Positions 24,604 through 32,938 of a stretch of DNA of 64,000 bases are shown here, in pieces (within the stretch, counting starts at the first letter, position 1; the number at the start of each line of letters is the position of its first letter). The notes beneath the pieces are model-generated. The model made no database searches, had not been told where the DNA came from, and saw only the letters and a list, made by a program, of their open reading frames with translations. The position numbers were made by a program, and so were the translations under genes. The stretch is from Collinsella phocaeensis (GTDB taxonomy: Bacteria > Actinomycetota > Coriobacteriia > Coriobacteriales > Coriobacteriaceae): positions 558,001-622,000 of the forward strand of contig NZ_FQLR01000004.1 in NCBI RefSeq assembly GCF_900119895.1. The letters are read 5' to 3'.

Positions 24604-25221
24604 ATGTTCAACTCATATCGTCTCGGAAAGCTCTCACTCAAAGCCAAGCTCGCCGTGTTTGTCGTAGCCGCAGTGATCGCTTTCGGCTTCTTCGGCTTCG
24701 CCCTTCCTTGGATGGCAGACAACCACGAGACGCAGTATCTCGCGACATCGGACCTCAAATCGGCTGTCGACATCGACAGCCTCTCCACGATCGACTACAC
24801 CTACCACGGCATCGCCGAGAAGCACGGTAAGTTTCTCTGGCAGGATCGCGTGGACTATCGCGTTAAATACGAGGCTCACATCCGCGCATCCTACACGCTG
24901 AGCGACATTCAGTTTGAGATCGACGAGGATGATAAAGTCGTCACTGCCTATCTCCCCAAGGCGCAGATTGGCGACCCCCAACTCGACAACAGCAAGTTCG
25001 GCTACCTTCCCGAGGGCGCAACAGCGGACATGAAGGACGTCATCGCGCTTTGCCGCGAAGACGCCACAAACGATGTCGACAAGAAAGAGATAAAGGAGCA
25101 GGCGGAAGCGAGCCTGGAGGACACCGTCAAAGCGCTGACCCTGCCGCTTATCGGCGATGAATACCAGCTCGAATTCAAGCCAATCGCCGAGTACAACGAG
25201 GAGGCCGATTCCAATGCGTAA
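24604..25221 (+). CDS. DUF4230-like membrane-anchored protein
   Basis: ATG 24604 follows AAGGGGAGGGG and gives 205 residues. One N-terminal membrane helix (about residues 17-38, 'AVFVVAAVIAFGFFGF') anchors an extracytoplasmic domain: 'SLSTIDYTYHGIAEKHGKFL' then 'KYEAHIRASYTLSDIQFEID' and 'VTAYLPKAQIGDPQLD', the pattern of DUF4230 proteins. The C-terminal half is helical. It overlaps the start of a second, similar gene (25215) that an IS256 element has split; the two were probably partners. Function unknown. Confidence 0.6.
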   Translation: MFNSYRLGKLSLKAKLAVFVVAAVIAFGFFGFALPWMADNHETQYLATSDLKSAVDIDSLSTIDYTYHGIAEKHGKFLWQDRVDYRVKYEAHIRASYTLSDIQFEIDEDDKVVTAYLPKAQIGDPQLDNSKFGYLPEGATADMKDVIALCREDATNDVDKKEIKEQAEASLEDTVKALTLPLIGDEYQLEFKPIAEYNEEADSNA

Positions 25222-25278
25222 ACCATGGCTTGCCTGCCTCGCCCTTGCAGCAGCGCTGTCGCTCTCCGCGCTTTCCAG

Positions 25279-26697
25279 GGACGCGTCCCGAAAATTGGTG
25301 TAGCCGGCATCCCGGCCGGCGCCCGAAAGGGCGCGGCCGTTCCCTAGAATCGTAGTCACCACAACAGACGGTTCTGGAGAAAGGAACGACCGCTATGGAC
25401 ACTGTACACGAGGAGGCGCTCGCCGCCGCCGGCGTCCGCGCCGACGGCACGATCGACATCAACGCCGCGCTGAGGTCCCTGCTGGAGGGGCTGCTGAACG
25501 CGGTCATGGACGAGCAGGCGTCCGAGCTCGGGGTGCCGCGCAACGGCTACCGCGAGCGCTCGCTCGACACCTGCGTCGGGCGGGTGACGCTCAGGATCCC
25601 CAAGCTCAGGGAGGGGACGTACTTCCCCGAGGACGTGGTCGCGCGCTGGTCGCGGACGGACACGGCCCTCGCCTCGGCCGTGTGCGACATGTGGGCGGCG
25701 GGCATCTCGACCAGGAAGGTCGAGGCCGTCGCCTCCGACCTGGGCCTCGAGTCGATGGGCCGGTCCCGCGTGTCGCGGCTGTGCGAGGGGCTCGACGGCG
25801 AGGTGGCGGAGCTGCGGGGCGCGGACCTCTCCTCCGAGGAGTGGCCGTACCTGTGGCTCGACGCCACCTACGTGCCGTGCCGCGAGGCCGGCGCGCCGAG
25901 GTCGGTGGCGCTCGTCACCGCGGTGGCCTGCTCGGGCTCGGCGCGCAGGCGCGTCGTGGGCATAGAGTGCATCGACACCGAGTCCTACCTCTCCTGGCGC
26001 GGCTTCCTGCTGTCGCTCAGCTCCCGCGGGCTCTCGGGCGTGCGCCTCGTCGTCTCGGACGCCCACGAGGGCCTCGTCCGGGCCGTCCGCGAGGCCCTGC
26101 CCGGCGCCGCCTGGCAGCGCTGCATCGCGCCCCTCGAGCGCAACGTGCTGGAGCGCTGCCGCAGGAAGGGCGACGGCTCGGCCGCCGTCGCGGCCCTCAA
26201 GGCCGCCTTCGCCGAGGCGGACCCGGCGCTCGTGAGGGCGGGCTACCGCCGCGCCGTCGACCTGCTCGCCGCCGTGGACGAGCGCGGCGCCGAGCTCCTC
26301 GAGGAGGCCGCGCCCGCGGCCCTCGCCTACCTCGCGTTCCCCCGGGAGCACCGGCACTGGGTGAGGACGAACAACGTCCAGGAGCGCATGAACTGCGAGA
26401 TCAAGCGGCGCACGAGGGTGGTCCAGGTGTTCCCGTCGGCGGAGTCCCTCGTGCGCCTGGTCGGGGCGGTGTGCTGCGACCAGAACGACGCCTGGGCGTG
26501 CGAGCGCAACTTCATCGACAGGAGGAGCCTGGAGCCCGGCTACGAGCGCGAACCCCTGCCCGAGGAACCCGGCGGCGAGGAGAGGGTGCTCAGGCTGGTG
26601 GAGGAGGCGTTCGACAGGAAGAGGAGGGCGGCGTAGCATACGGGGCGGGGCTGCGACCCCGGGGGAACGGCCCTACACCACTTTTCGTGACGCGATA
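25279..26697 (+). mobile_element. IS256-family element, copy 1
   Basis: The element is 1,419 bp with imperfect terminal repeats sharing CGCGTCnCGAAAAnTGGTGT at both ends. It is flanked by an exact 8-bp target duplication CTTTCCAG (25271-25278 and 26698-26705). It carries one transposase gene and is the same length as copy 2. The intact duplication indicates a simple, fairly recent insertion into the lipoprotein gene. Confidence 0.92.
25395..26636 (+). CDS. IS256-family (mutator type) transposase, copy 1
   Basis: A 413-residue DDE transposase. The catalytic residues are D in 'LWLDATYVPCR', D in 'VVSDAHEGL' and E in 'NNVQERMNCEIKRR'. It differs from copy 2 at three residues: LSSRG for LRSRG, REALPG for RESLPG, and IAPLERN for IAHLERN. 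The last change replaces the His of the conserved mutator C-x2-H motif with Pro (CAC to CCC near 26130), so this copy may be impaired. Confidence 0.93.
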   Translation: MDTVHEEALAAAGVRADGTIDINAALRSLLEGLLNAVMDEQASELGVPRNGYRERSLDTCVGRVTLRIPKLREGTYFPEDVVARWSRTDTALASAVCDMWAAGISTRKVEAVASDLGLESMGRSRVSRLCEGLDGEVAELRGADLSSEEWPYLWLDATYVPCREAGAPRSVALVTAVACSGSARRRVVGIECIDTESYLSWRGFLLSLSSRGLSGVRLVVSDAHEGLVRAVREALPGAAWQRCIAPLERNVLERCRRKGDGSAAVAALKAAFAEADPALVRAGYRRAVDLLAAVDERGAELLEEAAPAALAYLAFPREHRHWVRTNNVQERMNCEIKRRTRVVQVFPSAESLVRLVGAVCCDQNDAWACERNFIDRRSLEPGYEREPLPEEPGGEERVLRLVEEAFDRKRRAA

Positions 26698-27253
26698 CTT
26701 TCCAGTTGCGCCAAAAGCAGCGAAACGCCCGATTTCTCGGGTTATACCGAGATTGCGGAGCTTGCCACTGTCGAGTGCACGTTCCACAACGTCGCCGAAG
26801 TCTACAACGACGGTACGAACATGCTGTTCGGGATAAACGTGGGATACAAGAAGGCTTGGTTCGAGTGCGACGGAACGGTCCAGCTGGGCGTCGATGTCTC
26901 CAAAGTTCGAATCGACGGGCCGGATACGAACAACGTCGTCACCATTACGGTTCCCAACGCGCAGGTTATCGGCCAGCCCCAGGCTGACGAGAGCACCTTC
27001 TCCGATATCCACAGCGACACCGGGCTGCTGACCCCCATTACGACGGTTGACCAGTCCATCGCGCTTGAAGAAGCGCAAAAAGAGATGAAGGAAAGCGCTG
27101 AGGCCAATTCGACGCTGATGAACGGCGCCCGCGAAAGGGCGAAAACACTTCTAAGCCAATACGTCACAAAGATCGGCGACCTGCAAGGAGTAAAGTACGA
27201 GGTCCAGTTCAGGGATGCCGAATAGGTTGGCTTTATAACTGAGTCGATCTTGA

Positions 27254-27285
27254 GAGGGGCTGCGAAAGCGGCCCCTCCTTTTTCA
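27254..27285 (+). terminator. Rho-independent terminator after the split lipoprotein gene
   Basis: GAGGGGC and GCCCCTC close a short GC stem capped by a GAAA-type loop, followed by CTTTTTC. It lies about 30 bases after the stop at 27225. Confidence 0.8.
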
Positions 27286-27429
27286 GTTGCCAACTGATTT
27301 GCGGGGAGCTTGAGATAAAACGGCGAGCAAGACTCTCTAGCCCGGTTCTTTCGCTCGGTTTCTAAAGCGCTTTGGGGCCGTGCATGAGGTCGAAATAGAA
27401 GCCACCTGTAACGATTCTTTCAGTCATCG

Positions 27430-28848
27430 TATCGCGTCACGAAAAGTGGTGTAGGGCCGTTCCCCCGGGGTCGCAGCCCCGCCCCGTATGCTACGCCGCC
27501 CTCCTCTTCCTGTCGAACGCCTCCTCCACCAGCCTGAGCACCCTCTCCTCGCCGCCGGGTTCCTCGGGCAGGGGTTCGCGCTCGTAGCCGGGCTCCAGGC
27601 TCCTCCTGTCGATGAAGTTGCGCTCGCACGCCCAGGCGTCGTTCTGGTCGCAGCACACCGCCCCGACCAGGCGCACGAGGGACTCCGCCGACGGGAACAC
27701 CTGGACCACCCTCGTGCGCCGCTTGATCTCGCAGTTCATGCGCTCCTGGACGTTGTTCGTCCTCACCCAGTGCCGGTGCTCCCGGGGGAACGCGAGGTAG
27801 GCGAGGGCCGCGGGCGCGGCCTCCTCGAGGAGCTCGGCGCCGCGCTCGTCCACGGCGGCGAGCAGGTCGACGGCGCGGCGGTAGCCCGCCCTCACGAGCG
27901 CCGGGTCCGCCTCGGCGAAGGCGGCCTTGAGGGCCGCGACGGCGGCCGAGCCGTCGCCCTTCCTGCGGCAGCGCTCCAGCACGTTGCGCTCGAGGTGCGC
28001 GATGCAGCGCTGCCAGGCGGCGCCGGGCAGGGACTCGCGGACGGCCCGGACGAGGCCCTCGTGGGCGTCCGAGACGACGAGGCGCACGCCCGAGAGCCCG
28101 CGGGACCTGAGCGACAGCAGGAAGCCGCGCCAGGAGAGGTAGGACTCGGTGTCGATGCACTCTATGCCCACGACGCGCCTGCGCGCCGAGCCCGAGCAGG
28201 CCACCGCGGTGACGAGCGCCACCGACCTCGGCGCGCCGGCCTCGCGGCACGGCACGTAGGTGGCGTCGAGCCACAGGTACGGCCACTCCTCGGAGGAGAG
28301 GTCCGCGCCCCGCAGCTCCGCCACCTCGCCGTCGAGCCCCTCGCACAGCCGCGACACGCGGGACCGGCCCATCGACTCGAGGCCCAGGTCGGAGGCGACG
28401 GCCTCGACCTTCCTGGTCGAGATGCCCGCCGCCCACATGTCGCACACGGCCGAGGCGAGGGCCGTGTCCGTCCGCGACCAGCGCGCGACCACGTCCTCGG
28501 GGAAGTACGTCCCCTCCCTGAGCTTGGGGATCCTGAGCGTCACCCGCCCGACGCAGGTGTCGAGCGAGCGCTCGCGGTAGCCGTTGCGCGGCACCCCGAG
28601 CTCGGACGCCTGCTCGTCCATGACCGCGTTCAGCAGCCCCTCCAGCAGGGACCTCAGCGCGGCGTTGATGTCGATCGTGCCGTCGGCGCGGACGCCGGCG
28701 GCGGCGAGCGCCTCCTCGTGTACAGTGTCCATAGCGGTCGTTCCTTTCTCCAGAACCGTCTGTTGTGGTGACTACGATTCTAGGGAACGGCCGCGCCCTT
28801 TCGGGCGCCGGCCGGGATGCCGGCTACACCAATTTTCGGGACGCGTCC
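27430..28848 (-). mobile_element. IS256-family element, copy 2 (inverted)
   Basis: 1,419 bp, nearly identical to copy 1 but in opposite orientation. It is flanked by an exact 8-bp duplication AGTCATCG (27422-27429 and 28849-28856). It inserted in intergenic DNA 732 bp from copy 1. The independent duplication shows it arose by its own transposition rather than by inversion. Confidence 0.92.
27491..28732 (-). CDS. IS256-family (mutator type) transposase, copy 2
   Basis: A 413-residue transposase with the same DDE triad as copy 1. It retains the conserved motif 'WQRCIAHLERN', so this is the more probably active copy. Its start codon lies about 115 bases inside the element end, as in copy 1. The gene is intact. 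Confidence 0.93.
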   Translation of the reverse strand: MDTVHEEALAAAGVRADGTIDINAALRSLLEGLLNAVMDEQASELGVPRNGYRERSLDTCVGRVTLRIPKLREGTYFPEDVVARWSRTDTALASAVCDMWAAGISTRKVEAVASDLGLESMGRSRVSRLCEGLDGEVAELRGADLSSEEWPYLWLDATYVPCREAGAPRSVALVTAVACSGSARRRVVGIECIDTESYLSWRGFLLSLRSRGLSGVRLVVSDAHEGLVRAVRESLPGAAWQRCIAHLERNVLERCRRKGDGSAAVAALKAAFAEADPALVRAGYRRAVDLLAAVDERGAELLEEAAPAALAYLAFPREHRHWVRTNNVQERMNCEIKRRTRVVQVFPSAESLVRLVGAVCCDQNDAWACERNFIDRRSLEPGYEREPLPEEPGGEERVLRLVEEAFDRKRRAA

Positions 28849-29428
28849 AGTCATCGCTCTCGTGTATCCCATCTGACCTGCGGAAATGCAAGACGATAAA
28901 GCCGCTGGCTACGATTCACTTTGCTAAACAGGTAGCCAAGAAGAGAATCGGCCGTTTTTGCATCCATTTCGGTCGGTTTTGAGCCACAAAACAAGCCCGT
29001 TTTTGTCCCCAGGACAAAAACGAAACTGCGGGCTCCCGTTTCAAAATAGTTCGCGGTTTTGTCCCAGGGTTTGTCCCAAACGCCTACGCGAGGACACGCG
29101 GAGGGATTCGGCGGCAAGGTGGATAAAACCGACAACCAAACTAGACCTGACTGGATTGTCGCCACGGCAAACGAGCGTGAAAGAGTGGGAATAGGAAATT
29201 CTTTAGTTATGGGGGTATAAATTTGATTCCCTTTAGGATAAACTCCCCCCATGACTATATGAATTGACCTGCTGACTCCAATGTAGATTGGAGGGTAACG
29301 GCCAGGGGTGACGGCCCAGCGAGTGTTATTTTGCGAGCTATGCGCATTGAAAGCGACCTTTCGTGGTATAAACTACTTGCCGGAAGCCGCGGCTTTCAGA
29401 GTACGGCTTACGTGTACGTTTAACCTCC
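28849..29428. other. Non-coding region with inverted repeats before the ToxN-like gene
   Basis: No gene is supported. CGTTTTTGTCC-CCA-GGACAAAAACG (28998-29022) is a perfect 11-bp hairpin with T-runs on both strands. TAGTTATGGGGG (29204-29215) pairs with CCCCCATGACTA (29246-29257), one G-U; its TATAAA is a possible -10 for what follows. CTCCAAT/ATTGGAG hairpins at about 29276-29294. A further TATAAA lies at 29367. The leader RNA of the downstream toxin probably begins in this region. Confidence 0.45.
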
Positions 29429-29522
29429 GTGGGCGACGGGGTGCCGCAAGGCGTAGAATATCGCCCACCTGTAGGGGCCTGCAGCGATGCGGGCCCCGCT
29501 TCGTATGAAGGGGGCGTAACCG
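29429..29522 (+). promoter_or_regulatory. Structured leader with mutually exclusive hairpins over the ribosome site
   Basis: GTGGGCGA (29429-29436) pairs with TCGCCCAC (29461-29468). GGGGCC (29474-29479) pairs with GGCCCC (29492-29497). Those same C residues (29494-29497) can instead pair with GGGG (29511-29514), reinforced by CTTC/GAAG (29499-29502 with 29507-29510). The alternative pairing hides the ribosome site AAGGGGG (29508-29514) of the toxin gene at 29523. This is either an antitoxin RNA or a translational switch. Confidence 0.5.
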
Positions 29523-29972
29523 ATGAAGATCGTATCCATCTCCCAGGACTTCTTCGACCTCGTCGATGGCGACCGCGAGCTCATGCTTAAGCACAATCGC
29601 CCCTGCATCGTGGTGGTGAGGCTGCGTTTCCGCGGAAAGCGCAGGGACTTCGCCGTGCCGCTGCGTTCCAACATTGCCCCCAACGTGCCCAAAGACCAAT
29701 ACTTTGCACTGCCACCCCGCCCCACGACGCGCCCCGGCTGCCGCCACGGCATCCACTACATCAAGATGTTCCCCATAACCAAGGCCTACCAGCGCCGCTT
29801 CAGGACCGAGGGCTCGGCCTACTACGAGACGCTCCAGCGCATCATTGACGGCAACACCAAGCGCATTGTCTCCGAGTGCCAGGCATACCTCGACCGCTAC
29901 GAACGCGAGGGAAGGCCTCGCTTTGCCGTCGACATCGACCGCATCGTGGGGCTGCTGGAGGGCGAGAAGTAG
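29523..29972 (+). CDS. ToxN/AbiQ-like endoribonuclease toxin (type III toxin-antitoxin)
   Basis: A 149-residue product. The order of segments resembles AbiQ/ToxN: 'MKIVSISQDFFDLVDGDREL' at the start, a beta segment 'CIVVVRLRFRGKRRDFAVPL' with the Pro-Leu followed by Ser, 'IKMFPITKAYQRRF' and a C-terminal helix 'IIDGNTKRIVSECQAYLDRY'. Such toxins cleave RNA and are held inactive by a repetitive RNA encoded upstream. No clear tandem repeats are seen upstream, but the leader is strongly structured. The similarity is by eye, so a related but distinct family is possible. Confidence 0.6.
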   Translation: MKIVSISQDFFDLVDGDRELMLKHNRPCIVVVRLRFRGKRRDFAVPLRSNIAPNVPKDQYFALPPRPTTRPGCRHGIHYIKMFPITKAYQRRFRTEGSAYYETLQRIIDGNTKRIVSECQAYLDRYEREGRPRFAVDIDRIVGLLEGEK

Positions 29973-30195
29973 GGCACCTCGGCTCAGTCTCGAGCCATGC
30001 GGAGTCGCTCCGCATTTTTGAACGCCGCGTGTGCGTCCCAAATACTTGAGAAACAAGCTGTGAAGTGCGGTGGCGCGCCCGTGCCCGTGCATAGCCGTCA
30101 CCATCAGCGTCTACGCGGCGTCGGCTTCAAGTGGAACTGGCGCCGCTGCTGTATATGGTTTGCCTTGCGCAAATAGCGATCAATGCCCGCGGGTT
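29973..30195. other. Short non-coding segment with a possible regulator scar
   Basis: No intact gene. Bases around 30095-30150 read 'LRGVGFKWNW' in one frame, like the C-terminal 'GVGYKW' of OmpR-type response regulators, with a frameshift just upstream. This may be a decayed regulator fragment beside the IS3 element; the evidence is weak. Confidence 0.25.
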
Positions 30196-31870
30196 TGGGA
30201 CTGCGGTGGTGATCCTGGACCAAATCCATCCTACGCTGCTAGCAGACCCAAGTCCCTGCGGTACTGCATGGGGCTCCTGTAATCCAGGTCGCCCTTTATC
30301 CTGACATCCCTGTACCATCTGAGGTAGGCGTCGAGCATCCCCATGAACTCCTCGAGTGTAACCCCGGTCCAGTCGCAGCCGTGGAAGAACTCTATCTTCA
30401 GCCTCCCGAAGAAGCCCTCGCACCTCGCGTCGTCGGGGCTGCATCCCTTCCTCGACATCGACCTGACCAGGCCGTTCTCATCGCATATCCTTATCCATCC
30501 CGGCCAGCGGCAATGGCAGCCGCGGTCCGAGTGGATCTTGGGGTGATCGCCCTCATTGAGCCACTTGCACGCGCCGAGCAGCGACGAGTTCGCCATCTCG
30601 GCGTCGGGCGAGGTCGATACCGGCCAGCTCAGCGGCATGCCGTCGAAGCAGTCCACGATGGGCGAGAGGTACGCCTTGCCGGCGGGGATGCGGAACTCGG
30701 TCACGTCGGTTATCCAGAGCTCGTTCGGCTTGTTCGAGCGGAAGTGATGCTTGCCCCGGTCATCGCGCAAGAGGTTGGTCGGCGCCTCCGAGATCTCGCC
30801 CTCGTAGGGGCTGTACCGGCGCTTCTTCCTGGCGGCCCTCGCGACCAGGTTCTCCTCCTCCATGATGCCGCGGACCGTCCACTCGCCGATCGCCGCGCCG
30901 TCCCCCGCATCGGCGTTGACCTGGGCGCACGCGCGCCTGTAGCCGTAGGTGCCGCCGCTGGCCTCGAACGCCTCGATCACGGCCTTGCGGGCGGCCGCGT
31001 GCCCCTCGGTCTCGCCCTTGGCCTGGGCGCTCCTCGCGTACTCGTAGCTGCTCTTGGCCATGCCCACCACGGGCAGGACCTCGCAGAGCTTGTATTCAGC
31101 CCTCAGCGCCTCCACCATCGCCGCCTTCTCCGCGTTGGTCAGCAGCCCCGGTTCGGCGCCCTGGTCTTTTTTTACTATCTCGAGGGTCGCCTGGCGCACG
31201 TCGAGCTCGAGCTGCACCTTCCTGAGCTGCATCTTCGCCTCTCGCAGCATGTCCTGCAGCACCTCGATGTCGTCGGGCAGGTCATCGTATTCCCTGCTCA
31301 CGGGAACGCCTTTCTCTTCGGTGTCCCCGACATCATCGCCCATCATCTCCCTTCGCCAGACGTAGGGCGCCGTCCTCGACACGCCGTGCTTCTCCGCGAC
31401 CTCCGCAGCGGTTCCGCTGCGGGACCCGGGCTCGGCCACCGCCTGCATCTTCTCCGCGAGCGGGACAGGACCCGCTTTCGGGCTCGGCCCCCTGTATTTC
31501 CTCTGCCCGGGGGCGAGCTCGTCGATCCAGCCGCGCAGCGTGTCGCTGCCCTTCGGGTAGCCGAGCGCGCGCATCGTCCTGCTCAGGCTCTTGCCGTGGC
31601 CGAGGTAATGCTCGACCGCCTCTCGCTTCTGGTCATCAGAGAACCTGGGCTCTCGGATCATCTTGCCCACGGGGACTTCTCCGGTCTCCCTGTATTCCCT
31701 CCGCCAGTTGTTCAGCGTGTGCCTGTTGGGGTAGTCCAGCTCGGCTATCGTGTCGGCGTAGCTGTGGTCGAATCTGATGAAGGTCTCGATTGCAATCCTT
31801 CGTTGTTCGGTGCTGAACATGCGGCTTCCTTCCTGTCCCGTTTTGGTCCAAGATTCCCGCCGCAGTCCCA
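30196..31870 (-). mobile_element. Complete IS3-family element
   Basis: About 1,675 bp, bounded by TGGGACTGCGG...CCGCAGTCCCA. The terminal repeats read GGGACTGCGGTGGTGATCCT at one end and GGGACTGCGGCGGGAATCTT at the other, each continuing with GGACCAAA. One transposase gene is inside. No convincing 3-4 bp target duplication is seen (left GTT, right TTC). The end also occurs as the remnant at 14801-15034. Confidence 0.85.
30231..31820 (-). CDS. IS3-family transposase, single-frame
   Basis: I take ATG 31820 (MFSTEQRRIAIETFIRFDHS), giving 529 residues; upstream extension would run through an IS21 remnant in a wrong frame. Three helix-turn-helix segments in the first 170 residues bind DNA. The integrase core has D in 'LWITDVTEF', D in 'IHSDRGCH' and E in 'ARCEGFFGRLK'. 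Unlike most IS3 elements, OrfA- and OrfB-type regions are in one frame, so no programmed frameshift is needed. The gene appears intact. Confidence 0.88.
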   Translation of the reverse strand: MFSTEQRRIAIETFIRFDHSYADTIAELDYPNRHTLNNWRREYRETGEVPVGKMIREPRFSDDQKREAVEHYLGHGKSLSRTMRALGYPKGSDTLRGWIDELAPGQRKYRGPSPKAGPVPLAEKMQAVAEPGSRSGTAAEVAEKHGVSRTAPYVWRREMMGDDVGDTEEKGVPVSREYDDLPDDIEVLQDMLREAKMQLRKVQLELDVRQATLEIVKKDQGAEPGLLTNAEKAAMVEALRAEYKLCEVLPVVGMAKSSYEYARSAQAKGETEGHAAARKAVIEAFEASGGTYGYRRACAQVNADAGDGAAIGEWTVRGIMEEENLVARAARKKRRYSPYEGEISEAPTNLLRDDRGKHHFRSNKPNELWITDVTEFRIPAGKAYLSPIVDCFDGMPLSWPVSTSPDAEMANSSLLGACKWLNEGDHPKIHSDRGCHCRWPGWIRICDENGLVRSMSRKGCSPDDARCEGFFGRLKIEFFHGCDWTGVTLEEFMGMLDAYLRWYRDVRIKGDLDYRSPMQYRRDLGLLAA

Positions 31871-31927
31871 TTCCACCAACGCAATCGCGCCGATCGCGCC
31901 AACGCATCCCCGCCGTTTCCGCCGACG

Positions 31928-32289
31928 TCAGGCGCCGTTTCCGGCGTCCCGGTCCGGCGCGAGGCCCTTCTTGCGGTAGGACCTCCCGGTGATCTTCAGC
32001 ACCGTGCAGTGGTGGCACAGGCGGTCGGCGATGGCACTCGCCACCACCGGGTCCCCGAACACCTTCGCCCACGCGCCTATCCCGACGTTCGCGGTCGCTA
32101 TGGTCGACCTCCTCCCGTAGCGCCTCGACACCAGCTGGAACAGCAGGTCCGCCCCCTCTTTGTCGACGCCCGGGTACCCGACCTCGTCCACGATCATCAT
32201 ACGGCAAGTGAACAGCGGTCCTCTGTCCGGCTCTCCGCTCGATTCGTGCTTGCGGCCAACGAGCCAATCCAGCATGTCAGCCCAAGTGC
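31928..32289 (-). pseudogene. IS21 helper ATPase (IstB) C-terminal remnant
   Basis: The frame has the IstB C-terminal half: Walker B-like 'RMMIVDEVGYPGVDKEGADL', 'FQLVSRRYGRRSTIATANVG', 'DRLCHHCTVLKITGRSYRKK' and a natural stop. The N-terminal part with Walker A is missing, with homology ending near 32289 ('TWADMLDWLV'). No IstA is present. The IS3-type element lies just downstream of this scar. Confidence 0.75.
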
Positions 32290-32428
32290 GCTATGCTGCG
32301 GGCATCGATTCCGGCATGGTCGCAACCAGCTGGTAGGGTGCAGCCTCCATCAAAGTAACGCCGACGAGGTTTGACCGTTCATTCTGCTCCTTGATAGAAT
32401 CGGGCAAAAACCCAGGCAGGAGGAAGAA

Positions 32429-32887
32429 ATGATTGGGCAGGTTTATCACGTCGGGTTGACTGTCAGCGACTTGGATCGTTCGGTAGCTTTTTACCGCGAC
32501 ATCTTGGGGCTTCGCTACGAGGGCGAGCTGTTGATGGAAGGCGGAGAGACCGAGGCGATGTTCCAACGGGGAAATTGCAGGGCTCGTGTCGCGTACCTGA
32601 ACGGGTCGGACCAGCTGAATATGCCGCCCGTGGAGCTGATCCAGTTCGTCGGCGACGAGGTTGCCCACAAAGCAGCCGACCTCTTCACCACTTCCATCTC
32701 GGAGCTTTGCTTTTACGCCGACGACGTCGACGCGGTGTATCAAAAGCTGATGGAGCAGGGCGTGGAGTGCCTCTCTTCGCCACAGGAGTTCGATTTTCGC
32801 CACGATGGCTTTGGCCGCAGCCGTGCTTTCTATTTCCGCGATCCTGATGGGATCATCCTAGAGATCATGCAGCCACTGGACGATTAA
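32429..32887 (+). CDS. VOC-superfamily (glyoxalase/dioxygenase fold) protein
   Basis: A 152-residue product behind GGCAGGAGGAAG. It has two beta-alpha-beta-beta-beta modules: 'HVGLTVSDLDRSVAFYRDIL' at the start (metal-ligand position His7) and 'FYADDVDAVYQKLMEQGVEC' in the second, ending 'FYFRDPDGIILEIMQP' with a Glu ligand position. Such enzymes include lactoylglutathione lyases, dioxygenases and antibiotic-binding proteins; the substrate is not evident. A terminator follows at once. Confidence 0.8.
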   Translation: MIGQVYHVGLTVSDLDRSVAFYRDILGLRYEGELLMEGGETEAMFQRGNCRARVAYLNGSDQLNMPPVELIQFVGDEVAHKAADLFTTSISELCFYADDVDAVYQKLMEQGVECLSSPQEFDFRHDGFGRSRAFYFRDPDGIILEIMQPLDD

Positions 32888-32898
32888 TAGGCGAACTG

Positions 32899-32937
32899 CC
32901 TCCCATTTCTTGGTGCCTGGGAAATGGGAGGTTTTCT
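32899..32937 (+). terminator. Rho-independent terminator after the VOC gene
   Basis: CCTCCCATTTC (32899-32909) pairs perfectly with GAAATGGGAGG (32921-32931), followed by TTTTCT. Confidence 0.85.
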
Positions 32938-32938
32938 C

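Larger units (their letters stand above)
25215..27225 (+). pseudogene. DUF4230-like lipoprotein gene interrupted by IS256
   Basis: The gene starts at ATG 25215 with a lipoprotein signal, MRKPWLACLALAAALSLSAL. It is interrupted at codon 22 by the IS256 element and its 8-bp duplication CTTTCCAG. Removing element plus one duplication restores '...SALSSCAKSSETPDFSG', a proper lipobox LSSC with Cys23, and the frame runs to TAG 27223 ending 'GVKYEVQFRDAE'. The restored protein is about 197 residues and resembles its upstream neighbour ('VVTITVPNAQVIGQPQADES'). The insertion abolishes it. Confidence 0.82.

Noticed and set aside
25356-28771. Long frames (up to 427 codons) antisense to both IS256 transposases
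   Set aside because: The DDE transposase frames are certain; the antisense products are low-complexity Arg/Ala/Pro/His.
31821-32267. Upstream extension of the IS3 transposase frame to 678 codons
   Set aside because: The extension reads the IstB remnant in the wrong frame and leaves the element's end; ATG 31820 lies just inside the terminal repeat.
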